The notes under the pieces are model-generated. The model worked only from the letters and a program-made list of their open reading frames with translations. It was not told the origin of the DNA and ran no database searches. 64,000 nucleotides of DNA from Burkholderia savannae. Lineage in GTDB: Bacteria; Pseudomonadota; Gammaproteobacteria; Burkholderiales; Burkholderiaceae. Below are positions 36,065 through 43,920 of the stretch, one piece after another. The stretch lies in assembly GCF_001524445.2 (NCBI RefSeq), contig NZ_CP013417.1:3658001-3722000 (forward strand), read 5' to 3'. Position numbers and translations under genes: made by a program. Position 1 is the first letter of the stretch, and each line of letters starts with the position of its first letter.

Positions 36065-37253
36065 ATGACTTCCATTTCTCATGCATTGCATTGGATCGAC
36101 GGCGAATGGGTCGATTCGCCCGTTCATCGCGATTCGCTCGATCCCGCAACCGGCGCCGTGATTGGCCGCTATGCCGACGGCGGCGAAACCGAGGCGCGCG
36201 CGGCCGTCGCCGCCGCGTTGCGCGCGTTCGATCGCACGCCCTGGAAGCGCAACGCCGCGCTGCGCGCCAAGGTACTCGAGGAACTCGCCGTCGCATTCGA
36301 ACGACACACCGATGCACTGATCGACCAGCTCTCGCTCGAGAACGGCAAGATCAAGCCGGAAGCCCGGTTCGAGGTCGAAATGGTGCCGTCGAAGCTGCGC
36401 TATTACGCGGCGCTCGCGCGCGCCGAGCGCGCTCACGGCGGCACGCCGCACCCGGACGTCGTGTCGCTCGTGCTGCGCGAGCCGATGGGTGTCGCCGGCA
36501 TCATCGCGCCGTGGAACTCGCCGGTCGTGCTGATGGTGCGCTCGCTCGCGCCCGCGCTCGCCGCCGGTACGACCGCCGTCGTCAAGTTGCCGGGGCAGAC
36601 TGCGCAAACCAATGCGCTCGTCGCCAGGGTGATGTCCGAAGCACCGTCGCTGCCGCGCGGCGTCGTCAACGTATTCAGCGAATCCGGCTCCGACGGCGCG
36701 AAATACCTCGTCGCATCGCCGGACGTGCCCGTCATCAGCTTCACGGGATCGACGGCGACCGGCCGCGCGATCTCGGCCGCCGGCGCGCAGCGCCTGAAGC
36801 GCTTCGGCCTTGAACTCGGCGGCAAGACGCCGCATGTCGTGTTCGACGACGCCGATCTCGACGCCGCGCTGCCCGTCATCGAGAAGTCGATCACCGTGTT
36901 CGCCGGCCAGTTCTGCATGACGGGCTCGCGCCTGCTCGTGCAGCGGCGCGTGGCGGAGGCTGTCCGCACGCGTCTCGCCGCGCGCCTCGGCGCGGTGCGC
37001 GTCGGTCCCGCCGCCGACCCGCGCAGCGACATGGGGCCGCTCATCGACCGGGCCAATGTCGCGCGCGTCGACCGCGCCGTCGAACTGGCGATCGCGGCCG
37101 GCGCAAAGGTGCTGCTGCGGGGCGGCCCCGCCACCGACGGCGATCTCGCGAAAGGTGCGTTCTACCGGCCGACGCTGCTCGAAGTCGACGATCCGGGGCT
37201 CGACATCGTGCAGCATGAAACGTTCGGACCGGTGATGACGCTGCAGGTGTTCG
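36065..37253 (+). pseudogene. NAD-dependent aldehyde dehydrogenase, 5' part (interrupted by IS66)
   Basis: Residues 1-396 of an aldehyde dehydrogenase with Glu250 (FGLELGGKTP), catalytic Cys284 (GQFCMTGSR), NAD-binding FTGSTATGR and IIAPWNSPV. The gene is split in codon 397 by the IS66 element at 37,254-40,238; the reading frame ends three codons inside the element (stop at 37,262-37,264). Joining to 40,247-40,515 restores a 485-residue protein of normal family length, with no other lesion, so the insertion is recent. It would have oxidised the aldehyde made by the GMC enzyme. Confidence 0.95.
37246..37253 (+). repeat. Target-site duplication of IS66, left copy
   Basis: GGTGTTCG here and at 40,239-40,246 flank the element directly, the 8-bp length expected for the IS66 family. 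Confidence 0.95.
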
Positions 37254-37290
37254 GTAAGCGCTAAATCCGCCACACGTCGTTAGGTGACGT

Positions 37291-37303
37291 GTTACCGGGT
37301 AAC
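37291..37303. repeat. 13-bp palindrome, copy 1
   Basis: GTTACCGGGTAAC, palindromic apart from the central base. First of four copies in the left 375 bases of the IS66; lies 44 bases before the start of the small gene. Confidence 0.8.
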
Positions 37304-37319
37304 ATGTTTCGAATCGATA

Positions 37320-37332
37320 GTTACCGGGTAAC
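37320..37332. repeat. 13-bp palindrome, copy 2
   Basis: GTTACCGGGTAAC again, 29 bases (about three helical turns) from copy 1 and just before the ribosome binding site of the gene at 37,347. This fits an autoregulatory operator pair. Confidence 0.8.
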
Positions 37333-37346
37333 GAAGGAGATGCGAG

Positions 37347-37607
37347 ATGACGCAAACGACGGCGCAGCGGCAGGCGGCTTATCGGGCAAGGCGCGAGACG
37401 GCAGGCAAGGACGGCAACGGTGATCGACGTCTGGATATGTGGATGAGCACGGAAGCGTATCTTGCTCTGACGCGGTTAGCTCGCCGTTACTCGGTAACGA
37501 AGCGCCAGATGCTGGAACGGTTGATCGCGCGGGCAGACGACGCGATTGTGCGCCGACTCGATCCCGATTCGGAACAGTGGGACCAATACTTCGGCCCAGC
37601 GCGGTAG
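37347..37607 (+). CDS. Ribbon-helix-helix-like passenger protein of the IS66
   Basis: The 86-residue protein is not part of the tnpABC set. Residues ~27-65 (RRLDMWMSTEAYLALTRLAR, then RYSVTKRQMLERLIARAD) show a short basic strand followed by two helices with a conserved-looking turn, the pattern of ribbon-helix-helix DNA-binding proteins; the N-terminal 20 residues are very basic (QRQAAYRARRETAG). GAAGGAGA lies seven bases before the ATG. Two copies of a 13-bp palindrome sit immediately upstream, one inside the gene and one in the 3' end of tnpC, suggesting the protein binds them and controls itself or transposition. The function is inferred, not known. Confidence 0.75.
   Translation: MTQTTAQRQAAYRARRETAGKDGNGDRRLDMWMSTEAYLALTRLARRYSVTKRQMLERLIARADDAIVRRLDPDSEQWDQYFGPAR
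37486..37498. repeat. 13-bp palindrome, copy 3 (variant)
   Basis: GTTACTCGGTAAC, one change from the others, inside the coding region of the small gene. Confidence 0.6.
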
Positions 37608-37615
37608 CGATCGGA

Positions 37616-37628
37616 GTTACCCGGTAAC
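37616..37628. repeat. 13-bp palindrome, copy 4
   Basis: GTTACCCGGTAAC (reverse complement of copies 1 and 2). It forms the last codons and stop of tnpC. Confidence 0.75.
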
Positions 37629-39239
37629 GGCTTGCTGTCGAGCGAAGTTGAACGGTAGCAGGTCGCTAATATCGGCATCCGGTGCGCGCTGCGGCAATTC
37701 GGTCAGCACGTGCAGCAGATAGGCATGGGGATCGACGCCACAGGCTCGACACGTGAGCATCAGGCTGTAGACCATCGCGCTCGCTTTCGCGCCGTCGACC
37801 GTATCGCTGAAGAGCCACGACTTTCTCGCCGTGGCAAACGGCCTGATGTCGCGTTCGATGACGTTGTTGTCTATTGCAAACCGGCCATCGTCCACATAGC
37901 GACTCAGGTAAGGCCATTGCCGGAGACAGTAGCCGATCGCCTCGCCTAGCAGGCTCTTGGGCAGAACCTTCGGCGCGAGCTCGTCGAGCCAACTCTTGAA
38001 GGCGTTTAGCAACGGCACGCTGTGCTGTTGGCGCAAGCGGTACCGGTAATCGGCCAGCGTCTCGCCTTCGGGCAACGTCTGTTTGGCGAGCGTCTCGACC
38101 TGGTACAGCGCCTGGAAGAATTCGAGCGCCTTCGTGATGCGGGGGCTCGGTTTGTTCTTCTGCCCCTTGAGCGCATCCGTGAACATCCGGCGTCCATGCG
38201 CAAGGCATCCGAGGTGCGTGGCCGATTTGACCGTCCGCCACGCAGGCCAGCCGTCCGTCATCAGCGTGCCCGCGTAGTCTCCGAGGAACTCCTTCGGGTA
38301 CTGCTGGCCACGCCCCGGCTGGTACTCAAACAGCACCACCGGCTGCTCGCTATCCTCCGCGCTTCGGTAGACCCACATGTATGACTTGTCCTGCGCGTTT
38401 CGGCCGTTCTCCTTCAGGACCTGGACGGTGGTCTCGTCGCCGTGAATCAGCCACTGGCTGAGCAGAATCTTCTTGAGCGCCTTGAACAGGCGCGTGTAGT
38501 GAAGCTCGGCGGGGCGGATGATCCAGTTCGCCAGCGTACCGCGGCTGACTGCGATATTCGAGCGTGCGAGCACGTCTTCCATCCGGTACAGCGGCGTGCC
38601 GTCGACATACTTGCCGGCCGTGACGGCGGCGATCATCGATGCACTGGCGTGACTACCCGGCAAGGGCTGCGCCGGCATCGGCGCGACCACGATCGGTGTG
38701 TGCGTGCCGTGACGCTCGCAGTGCCGACACGCGTACTTGAAACGCGCGTGCTGCAGCACCGAGACCTTGACCTGCATGTGCAACTGTTCGCTGATTTCCT
38801 CGCCCATCCGATGCATTGCCTTGCTGCAGCACGGGCAGATCTTCTGGTCTTCGGGCAGGTCGTACTCGATTCGCTCGCGCGGCAGGTCCGCGGGCAGCGG
38901 TTTGCGGCCACGCTTGCGCGGTTCAGGCTGGCCGGGTTCCGGCAACCCGGTATCGGGCAACGTCAGCGGCTCGCCGTCGTCCTCCTCGGCCGGCTCAGCG
39001 TGGGCTGCCTCTTCGGCCTCGTTGAACACGCGGTCGCGGCGCTTCTCGCTCTTCGGCGCGTACTGTCGGGCCAACGCGAGACGATATTGCTCTTCCAGCG
39101 CATCCAGGCGCTTGGTCAATTCGTCGATCCTGGCGTCACGCTCGGCAATGACCTGAGCATCGGCCGCCACCCGCTCCTCCAGCTTGTGGATATAGGCCTT
39201 GGCGGTGCGCGGAAGTCGGGGGAGATTGGGAGGGGACAT
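37617..39239 (-). CDS. tnpC: IS66 transposase TnpC
   Basis: The 540-residue DDE transposase has an N-terminal coiled coil (about residues 15-60; ERDARIDELTKRLDALEEQY), a zinc-ribbon-like CPCCSKAM...CRHC region (about 135-175), and the catalytic domain with Asp in HGDETTVQVL, Asp in LMTDGWPAW and Glu in NNVIERDIRP, followed by the C-terminal helix-rich domain. This is full length for the family. The ATG at 39239 has a GGGAGG-type purine run nearby. Last gene of the tnpABC unit, 99 bases after tnpB. Confidence 0.95.
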   Translation of the reverse strand: MSPPNLPRLPRTAKAYIHKLEERVAADAQVIAERDARIDELTKRLDALEEQYRLALARQYAPKSEKRRDRVFNEAEEAAHAEPAEEDDGEPLTLPDTGLPEPGQPEPRKRGRKPLPADLPRERIEYDLPEDQKICPCCSKAMHRMGEEISEQLHMQVKVSVLQHARFKYACRHCERHGTHTPIVVAPMPAQPLPGSHASASMIAAVTAGKYVDGTPLYRMEDVLARSNIAVSRGTLANWIIRPAELHYTRLFKALKKILLSQWLIHGDETTVQVLKENGRNAQDKSYMWVYRSAEDSEQPVVLFEYQPGRGQQYPKEFLGDYAGTLMTDGWPAWRTVKSATHLGCLAHGRRMFTDALKGQKNKPSPRITKALEFFQALYQVETLAKQTLPEGETLADYRYRLRQQHSVPLLNAFKSWLDELAPKVLPKSLLGEAIGYCLRQWPYLSRYVDDGRFAIDNNVIERDIRPFATARKSWLFSDTVDGAKASAMVYSLMLTCRACGVDPHAYLLHVLTELPQRAPDADISDLLPFNFARQQAVTG

Positions 39240-39338
39240 GCGCTCAACGATAGCGAAACGCAGAGCCAAATAGGTTTACGCGAATTTGTAACAGCTAAAG
39301 CCGCCGTTGTTTACTGACAACAGCGGCGATACCCTGCT

Positions 39339-39692
39339 TCAGTTCGTGTGGCAGTACTGCCGCGCTGGGTGGCGGCGCACGGCGTCGATATCGACGCCGT
39401 CGAGCAGCAGGTGAAGCTGCTCGGCCGTCAGTTCGATCACGGCTTGCTGACGGCGGGGCCAAACGAAACGGTCGGCCTCGAGGCGTTTCAATAGGAGCCA
39501 GAATCCGGCCCGGTCATACAGCAGAAGCTTCACGCGATCGCGTTTGCGGTTGTGGAACGCGAAGACGGCTCGCGCAAGCGGATCGAGCAGCATCGACTGC
39601 TCGACCAGCGCGACGAGGCTGTTGATGCCGGCGCGGAAGTCGATGGGCTCGCGGTGCAGGTAGATCTGCAGGTCCGCGTCGAAGCGGAACAT
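39339..39692 (-). CDS. tnpB: IS66 accessory protein TnpB
   Basis: The 117-residue protein is the IS66 ORF2 product: IYLHREPIDFRAGINSLVAL (about 10-29), then AVFAFHNRKRDRVKLLLYDR and GFWLLLKRLEADRFVWPR are the family hallmarks. It is required with TnpA for IS66 transposition; its biochemical role is unclear. Its start codon shares one base with the tnpA stop (TGATG at 39,690-39,694), implying coupled translation. Confidence 0.95.
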   Translation of the reverse strand: MFRFDADLQIYLHREPIDFRAGINSLVALVEQSMLLDPLARAVFAFHNRKRDRVKLLLYDRAGFWLLLKRLEADRFVWPRRQQAVIELTAEQLHLLLDGVDIDAVRRHPARQYCHTN

Positions 39693-40153
39693 CAGCGTGC
39701 CCCCAACGCTTCGATCATCGCCTTCACGAGAGCGCCATCGTGTGCGGCGCATTCGAGCTGTAGCGTTACGCCGTTGGGCAACTGCGCTGATAGTCGCGCC
39801 GGCGTCATTGCCTTCGCCGCTTCGTACCTGTGTGACGTTCGCCGTACGTTCACCGGCTCGGGGTTCGTGCGCACCGGTGCCACCTCGTTGATCGGAACGA
39901 CCGGCACGAATGCCGATGGCAAGGGCTCGACGCACGCCGTCACAGCAGCATTCGCGCGTTCGCGCAATTGAATCCACTTATGCAGCTGGTTCGCGTTCAC
40001 ACCCGCCTTCAACGCCAGTCCGGCAATTGACGCGCCCGGCTGCAGGCAGGCTTCAATCAGCTTGCGCTTACCCTCGGCGTCAAACCTGCGCTTGCCCGTC
40101 GCGGTCACGCCGGTCACCCGCAGTGGCAGGAAATCAACTTCGTTCTGTGTCAT
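39692..40153 (-). CDS. tnpA: IS66 accessory protein TnpA (HTH_8-like)
   Basis: The 153-residue protein has an N-terminal helix-turn-helix of the IS3/IS66 OrfA type (about residues 20-65; RRFDAEGKRKLIEACLQPGA, GVNANQLHKWIQLRERA), and a C-terminal region (LPNGVTLQLECAAHDGALVK) typical of IS66 TnpA. The ATG at 40153 is preferred; a TTG five codons earlier is also in frame. The element's right end lies 85 bases upstream. Confidence 0.93.
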   Translation of the reverse strand: MTQNEVDFLPLRVTGVTATGKRRFDAEGKRKLIEACLQPGASIAGLALKAGVNANQLHKWIQLRERANAAVTACVEPLPSAFVPVVPINEVAPVRTNPEPVNVRRTSHRYEAAKAMTPARLSAQLPNGVTLQLECAAHDGALVKAMIEALGAR

Positions 40154-40238
40154 CGGTTGCGTCCGCAAGTTGTAGTTGCGGACGCAAGCCTGCGCTCGTT
40201 CAGCTTTCGATTCTAGGTGGGGTTAAATTCGCGCTTAC

Positions 40239-40246
40239 GGTGTTCG
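40239..40246 (+). repeat. Target-site duplication of IS66, right copy
   Basis: GGTGTTCG, the duplicate of 37,246-37,253. Confidence 0.95.
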
Positions 40247-40515
40247 ACACGGAAGACGAAGCGATCAAGCTCGCCAACGACAGTGAATACGGCCTCGCCG
40301 CTGCGGTGTGGACGCGCGACGTCCAGCGCTCGATGCGGGTCGCGCGCGCGCTGCAGGCGGGCACGATCTGGATCAACGACTGGGCGAAGATCTACGACGA
40401 ATTCGAGGAAGGCGGCTACCGCCAGTCGGGCCTCGGCCGCCTCAACGGCGCCGCCGCCATCGACGATTTCATCGAGTACAAACACATCACGCTGAGCACC
40501 GGAGTCCCTCAATGA
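40247..40515 (+). pseudogene. Aldehyde dehydrogenase, 3' part
   Basis: This encodes the last ~89 residues (TEDEAIKLANDSEYGLAAAV; QAGTIWINDWAKIYDEFEEG; GYRQSGLGRLNG) of the aldehyde dehydrogenase whose first 396 residues lie at 36,065-37,253. It covers the C-terminal NAD/oligomerisation region. No start signal exists here, so it is not expected to be expressed as a functional enzyme. Confidence 0.95.
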
Positions 40516-40727
40516 CAGGCGCGATCATTCGCGACGGGCATCCTATGACGGGACTCAACGAAGTGCGATGGAACGCGTCGGGAAAATCACCCCGCAACGG
40601 CGGCGGCTGCCTGGCAAACATCGATACGCGGCCGCTCGATGCGGAAAGACGCATCGATAAGAGATCGTCACTGTATCGGCGACACTATTCCGTCACTCAC
40701 GTCATGGCGCGCGCAATCGATCCTTGA
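40512..40727 (+). CDS. Possible truncated ORF after aldehyde dehydrogenase
   Basis: A 71-codon frame starts in an ATGA overlap with the aldehyde dehydrogenase stop, as a downstream operon gene would. The first ~15 residues (MTGAIIRDGHPMTGLNEVRW) look coding, but the rest resembles random translation, and no family is recognised. It may be the beginning of a gene whose remainder was lost before the IS5-type insertion to the right. Confidence 0.3.
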   Translation: MTGAIIRDGHPMTGLNEVRWNASGKSPRNGGGCLANIDTRPLDAERRIDKRSSLYRRHYSVTHVMARAIDP

Positions 40728-40900
40728 TTGCCCAGACCGTCGAATGTTGCGGACGGCTCGTCGATGACGGCAGTCGCGCCATGTCAGACGAATCGACCGT
40801 GCAATCGACTCGAGTCGTTGTGCCGTCAGGACTCGAGCCTGCGGTCCAGCGCGATCCTGAATCAGTCCGATTCGTGAATCGTCATTTGCTTTCGACTTAT
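40728..40900. other. Short non-coding stretch before IS copy
   Basis: No gene, RNA or repeat identified here. Confidence 0.4.
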
Positions 40901-40988
40901 TAAAAGTTCTAACAAAATGAGTATCAGGGGGCTGATAACCCGGCGCACGCATTGTCAACCGCTTCGTTGTTTCGCTGACGAGGGGGCA

Positions 40989-41426
40989 ATGGCAAAACCG
41001 TTACTCGATGACCAATTGTGGTCACTCATCCAACCATTGCTGCCACCACCGAAGCCACGCCGCACGCGACACCCGGGGCGCAAGCCGCTCGACGATCGCG
41101 CCGTGCTCACCGGCATCCTGTTCGTGCTGCAATCCGGTATTCCCTGGGAGATGCTTCCGCAGGAAATGGGATGTGGCTCGGGCATGAGTTGCTGGCGCAG
41201 ACTGCGCGACTGGCAACAGGCAGGCGCCTGGGACCGGCTGCACGAGGTGCTGCTGGCGAAACTTCGAGCGGCCGATCGCATCGACTGGTCGCGCGTGGTC
41301 ATCGATTCATCCTCCATTCGCGCAGTGGGATCAGGTCAAAAACAGGACCCAATCCCACCGATCGGGCACGACCCGGTTCAAAGCACCGCCTCGTTACCGA
41401 AGCGCAGGGCATCCCGCTCGCGCTGA
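40989..41426 (+). CDS. IS427-type transposase OrfA (DDE N-terminal part)
   Basis: The 145-residue frame encodes MAKPLLDDQLWSLIQPLLPP, the HTH/DUF4096 region (LFVLQSGIPWEMLPQEMG; SCWRRLRDWQQAGAWDRLHE) and the first catalytic Asp in WSRVVIDSSSIRAVGSG. In this IS group OrfA is fused to OrfB by a ribosomal frameshift: a run of five A at 41,338-41,342 lies just after GSGQ, and a -1 shift there continues as KTGPNPTDRARPGSKHR, the family consensus. The predicted fusion is 270 residues. Confidence 0.85.
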   Translation: MAKPLLDDQLWSLIQPLLPPPKPRRTRHPGRKPLDDRAVLTGILFVLQSGIPWEMLPQEMGCGSGMSCWRRLRDWQQAGAWDRLHEVLLAKLRAADRIDWSRVVIDSSSIRAVGSGQKQDPIPPIGHDPVQSTASLPKRRASRSR

Positions 41427-41800
41427 TTCTCACGTGCGCCAACCGCAACGACGTCACTCAACCGCCGCCTCTGATCGGGGCCATTCCACCCATTCGCGGC
41501 GAGCGGGGACGGCCGCAGTCAAAGCCCGTCATCGTGCAAGCCGATCGCGGCCACGGCCACGGCAAATATCGCAAGCCTCTGCACGCTGCCGGTATCGCCA
41601 CGCAGATCGCTCGCCGTGGGGGGCCTCGCGGCAGCGGCCTTGGCAAGACTCGCTGGGTCGTCGAGCGTACCTTTGCATGGCTGCACAACTTCAGGCGGCA
41701 GCGCATCCGGTTCGAACGCCTCGCGGCAATCCACGAAGCGTTCGTGAACATCGCCGCCTGCATCATTTGCCGGCGACAACTTCAAACATCATTCTGTTAG
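41342..41800 (+). CDS. IS427-type transposase OrfB (DDE C-terminal part)
   Basis: Read after the -1 shift, this part carries RLVTEAQGIPLALILTCANR ND, the second Asp in VIVQADRGHGHGKYRKPL (the usual family text has DKGYD or DRGYD, so this segment may be altered), and the catalytic Glu region TRWVVERTFAWLHNFRRQRI. It ends in a TAG that lies inside the right terminal repeat. The small differences from consensus mean activity is uncertain. Confidence 0.8.
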   Translation, partial: TGPNPTDRARPGSKHRLVTEAQGIPLALILTCANRNDVTQPPPLIGAIPPIRGERGRPQSKPVIVQADRGHGHGKYRKPLHAAGIATQIARRGGPRGSGLGKTRWVVERTFAWLHNFRRQRIRFERLAAIHEAFVNIAACIICRRQLQTSFC

Positions 41801-41899
41801 AGATGCTTAGGCATTCAGCGACTTCGGGACGATAGACGGGACGGTCTCGGGACACCCTCGGGATGCCGAGGGAAGCACGCACACTCCCCTCGCAAAGCC

Positions 41900-43639
41900 C
41901 TACGTCCCCAGGCAACCACGCTTGCGCAGCAAGCTCGCGGCGTTTTTGAACGTCTTGAGACCCACGATCTTCGTATCGCCGAGTTGCGTACGGCACATCA
42001 ATTCGTCGGCGACAGGATGAGCCACAATCACGCCCGACTCGTCATGCTTCTTGATGTATCGCATGACAGCGCGAGCCTCCACGGATGCCCCATGCTCGCG
42101 CACGATATCTGGCCAATGCTCGACAAGCCGCAACTGCCAAGCGACCGAAACGGTTGATTGTTGAACCGAGCGAATTTCGGTCATATCCGCCGCCGATGGG
42201 TTTTGTAACACATCCCGATCTGCCGATGTGCCGGACGACTTCGAACAGTTCTCAGCCAATATGCCAGGTAACTTCGTGCCAAGCGATGCGATCCAGGTTT
42301 TCGCGTCGCCTATACGGACGACAATCCGATCGTGCGAACACATCGCGTCGCAAGACAAAGCCGTCTCGTCGAGCTTGGTCCACCATTCGAGATCGTTGGC
42401 GGATATAGGCATCACCGTGATCGATTCGCGGGCAATCACGCGCAGCAAATCGATCGGGCGCTGCTTGTAATGCTTCTGCGCCGTGGCACTTGGCTTGTGG
42501 CCCGTGATTTGTGCGACGACGCCCGCAGGACACTCGATCCACTCGGTAAGCGTCGAGAACGAGCGGCGCAGCCCATGCAGGGTGAGCCCTTCGAGATGCG
42601 CTGCCCGCAAGACAATGCGATGCCGATCGTCGGGAGCTTGCAAGCGGCCGGATTCCGACTTGACTCTGCTAAAGACCCATTCATTGCGGCGAGGTAATGC
42701 ATCCAGCAACGATCCCACATACGGCGTCAGAGGAATCGTTCGATCGCCGTCCACCTTGTCCCACAGGATCAACGTGTTCCAGCGGAAGTCCAAATCGGTC
42801 CATTTGAGTTCGCTCATTTCTTCGCGGCGTGCTCCCGTGAGAAGCAACGCCTGCAGGTATGCGGATACGATAGGGTTTGCAATCCGACGCACGCCGTCGA
42901 ACCATGGAGCCAGTTGTTCTCGCTGGAGGCAATCGGATTTCGCACGAATCTTTGGGACGTTCTGACGCACCTTGCGTGTACGGCATACGTGTTCCGGCAC
43001 AAGTCCCGGCCATTCATGTTGTTCGCCACACCAGTTCACGCATGCGCGCAGCAATCGAAATGCGAGCGAAGCTTGGGTCGGTCGGCTTTCCGTCTCGCGC
43101 TTTAGCCACTCGGCAATCACGTCTGCGGTCAAGTCCGGCAACGGCACATCAAGTAGACTCGATAGTGCGCCGCCAACGCGAGGTTGCTTGCGTCCGCGCT
43201 TTCTCATTTCGCCGCCACGATGAGACACCTTCTCATGATCCGCAACATGATGGTCGCTCCAGCGGGAACGATTCGCTTCGATATAGCTCTTCCATGCAGT
43301 ATCCAGCGTGGCCTGACGGCGCCGCGACTCGACTCGCCGTGCCTGCGTAACCGCGATAGCCGTAGCCTTTTCGACGCGCGGGTCTTTACCCTCATCGATG
43401 AGTTTCTGAAGTTCGCGCGCTTTCTGGCGAGCGCCATCGATATCCCATGTGCGAGCGTCGCCGATTGTGGTGCGAACCGTGTTGCCCGCGATGCGACCTT
43501 GGAAGACATAAGACACGCTGCCAGCGGTGGCGCGCAGCCCAAGGCCCGGCGCACCCGAGTCCCACATAAAGAATTGCTTGGCATCGGGAGGGCAGCGAAA
43601 GTCGCGCACGCGCCCGGCGGTGAAGTTGATACGAGCCAA
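41900..43639 (-). CDS. Tyrosine recombinase (genomic-island integrase) with long C-terminal extension
   Basis: The 579-residue protein has an N-terminal DUF4102-like arm domain (about residues 10-95; PPDAKQFFMWDSGAPGLGLR; DPRVEKATA), a core-binding domain (about 105-245), and the catalytic domain with Arg in LTGARREEMSELKWTDLD, HxxR in LTLHGLRRSFSTL, His in ITGHK and the nucleophile Tyr in AQKHYKQRP (about 391). After this it continues for ~185 residues, an unusual extension ending in AHPVADELMCRTQLGDTK. It probably mobilised part of the accessory DNA to its left. No tRNA lies next to it in this window. Confidence 0.92.
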   Translation of the reverse strand: MARINFTAGRVRDFRCPPDAKQFFMWDSGAPGLGLRATAGSVSYVFQGRIAGNTVRTTIGDARTWDIDGARQKARELQKLIDEGKDPRVEKATAIAVTQARRVESRRRQATLDTAWKSYIEANRSRWSDHHVADHEKVSHRGGEMRKRGRKQPRVGGALSSLLDVPLPDLTADVIAEWLKRETESRPTQASLAFRLLRACVNWCGEQHEWPGLVPEHVCRTRKVRQNVPKIRAKSDCLQREQLAPWFDGVRRIANPIVSAYLQALLLTGARREEMSELKWTDLDFRWNTLILWDKVDGDRTIPLTPYVGSLLDALPRRNEWVFSRVKSESGRLQAPDDRHRIVLRAAHLEGLTLHGLRRSFSTLTEWIECPAGVVAQITGHKPSATAQKHYKQRPIDLLRVIARESITVMPISANDLEWWTKLDETALSCDAMCSHDRIVVRIGDAKTWIASLGTKLPGILAENCSKSSGTSADRDVLQNPSAADMTEIRSVQQSTVSVAWQLRLVEHWPDIVREHGASVEARAVMRYIKKHDESGVIVAHPVADELMCRTQLGDTKIVGLKTFKNAASLLRKRGCLGT

Positions 43640-43914
43640 GTTTGTGTCACTTCTGCGTAAGCGGTTTGAGTAAAAGGGGGCAATTGCATGACAGTGATCC
43701 CCATTTCCCCAATACCACTAACCCATTGATAACCTTGCACTATCACCGTCTTCCGCAACATCGAGACATGCAGATCAACGGCAACACGCGGGGACGTCGT
43801 ATCGTGTCGGGCGACCGCCGGGCGGGTCGCCCGCGCGCTGACTCGCTCTTCGCACATATCTCGATCCGGCACCGGCCGGCAGGACGGTTTCCCTCCATTC
43901 GTTTCACCTAGAGG
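43640..43914. other. Intergenic junction between integrase and chromosome
   Basis: 275 bases between the divergent integrase and dapA-like genes. The A/T-richer part (43,690-43,760, around CCCCAATACCACTAACCCAT) is a candidate attachment-site region and integrase promoter, but I found no second copy of it in the window. A ribosome binding site (AGAGG) precedes the ATG at 43921. Confidence 0.4.
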
Positions 43915-43920
43915 ATGCAC

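Larger units (their letters stand above)
37254..40238. mobile_element. IS66-family insertion sequence, apparently complete (2,985 bp)
   Basis: The ends are inverted repeats beginning GTAAGCGC (37,254 and, inverted, 40,238), as in IS66 elements, flanked by the 8-bp duplication GGTGTTCG. It carries the tnpA, tnpB and tnpC genes intact on the - strand plus a small extra gene on the + strand at the far end. All frames are open, so it may be active. Confidence 0.95.
40901..41806 (+). mobile_element. IS5 family (IS427-type) insertion sequence, about 0.9 kb
   Basis: Inverted terminal segments TCTAACAAAATGA (40,908-40,920) and its inverted counterpart TCATTCTGTTAGA (41,788-41,800, one mismatch) bracket a two-frame transposase. 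The same left end occurs in the remnant at 29,199. Exact ends and target duplication (CTTA/TTA-like) are not certain. Confidence 0.8.

Noticed and set aside
43642..43911. 89-codon frame between the integrase and the DapA-like gene.
   Set aside because: No ribosome binding site, no family features, and it crosses the probable attachment/promoter region.
43640..43914. tRNA-associated attachment site next to the integrase.
   Set aside because: No tRNA cloverleaf or 3' tRNA fragment is recognisable in this interval.
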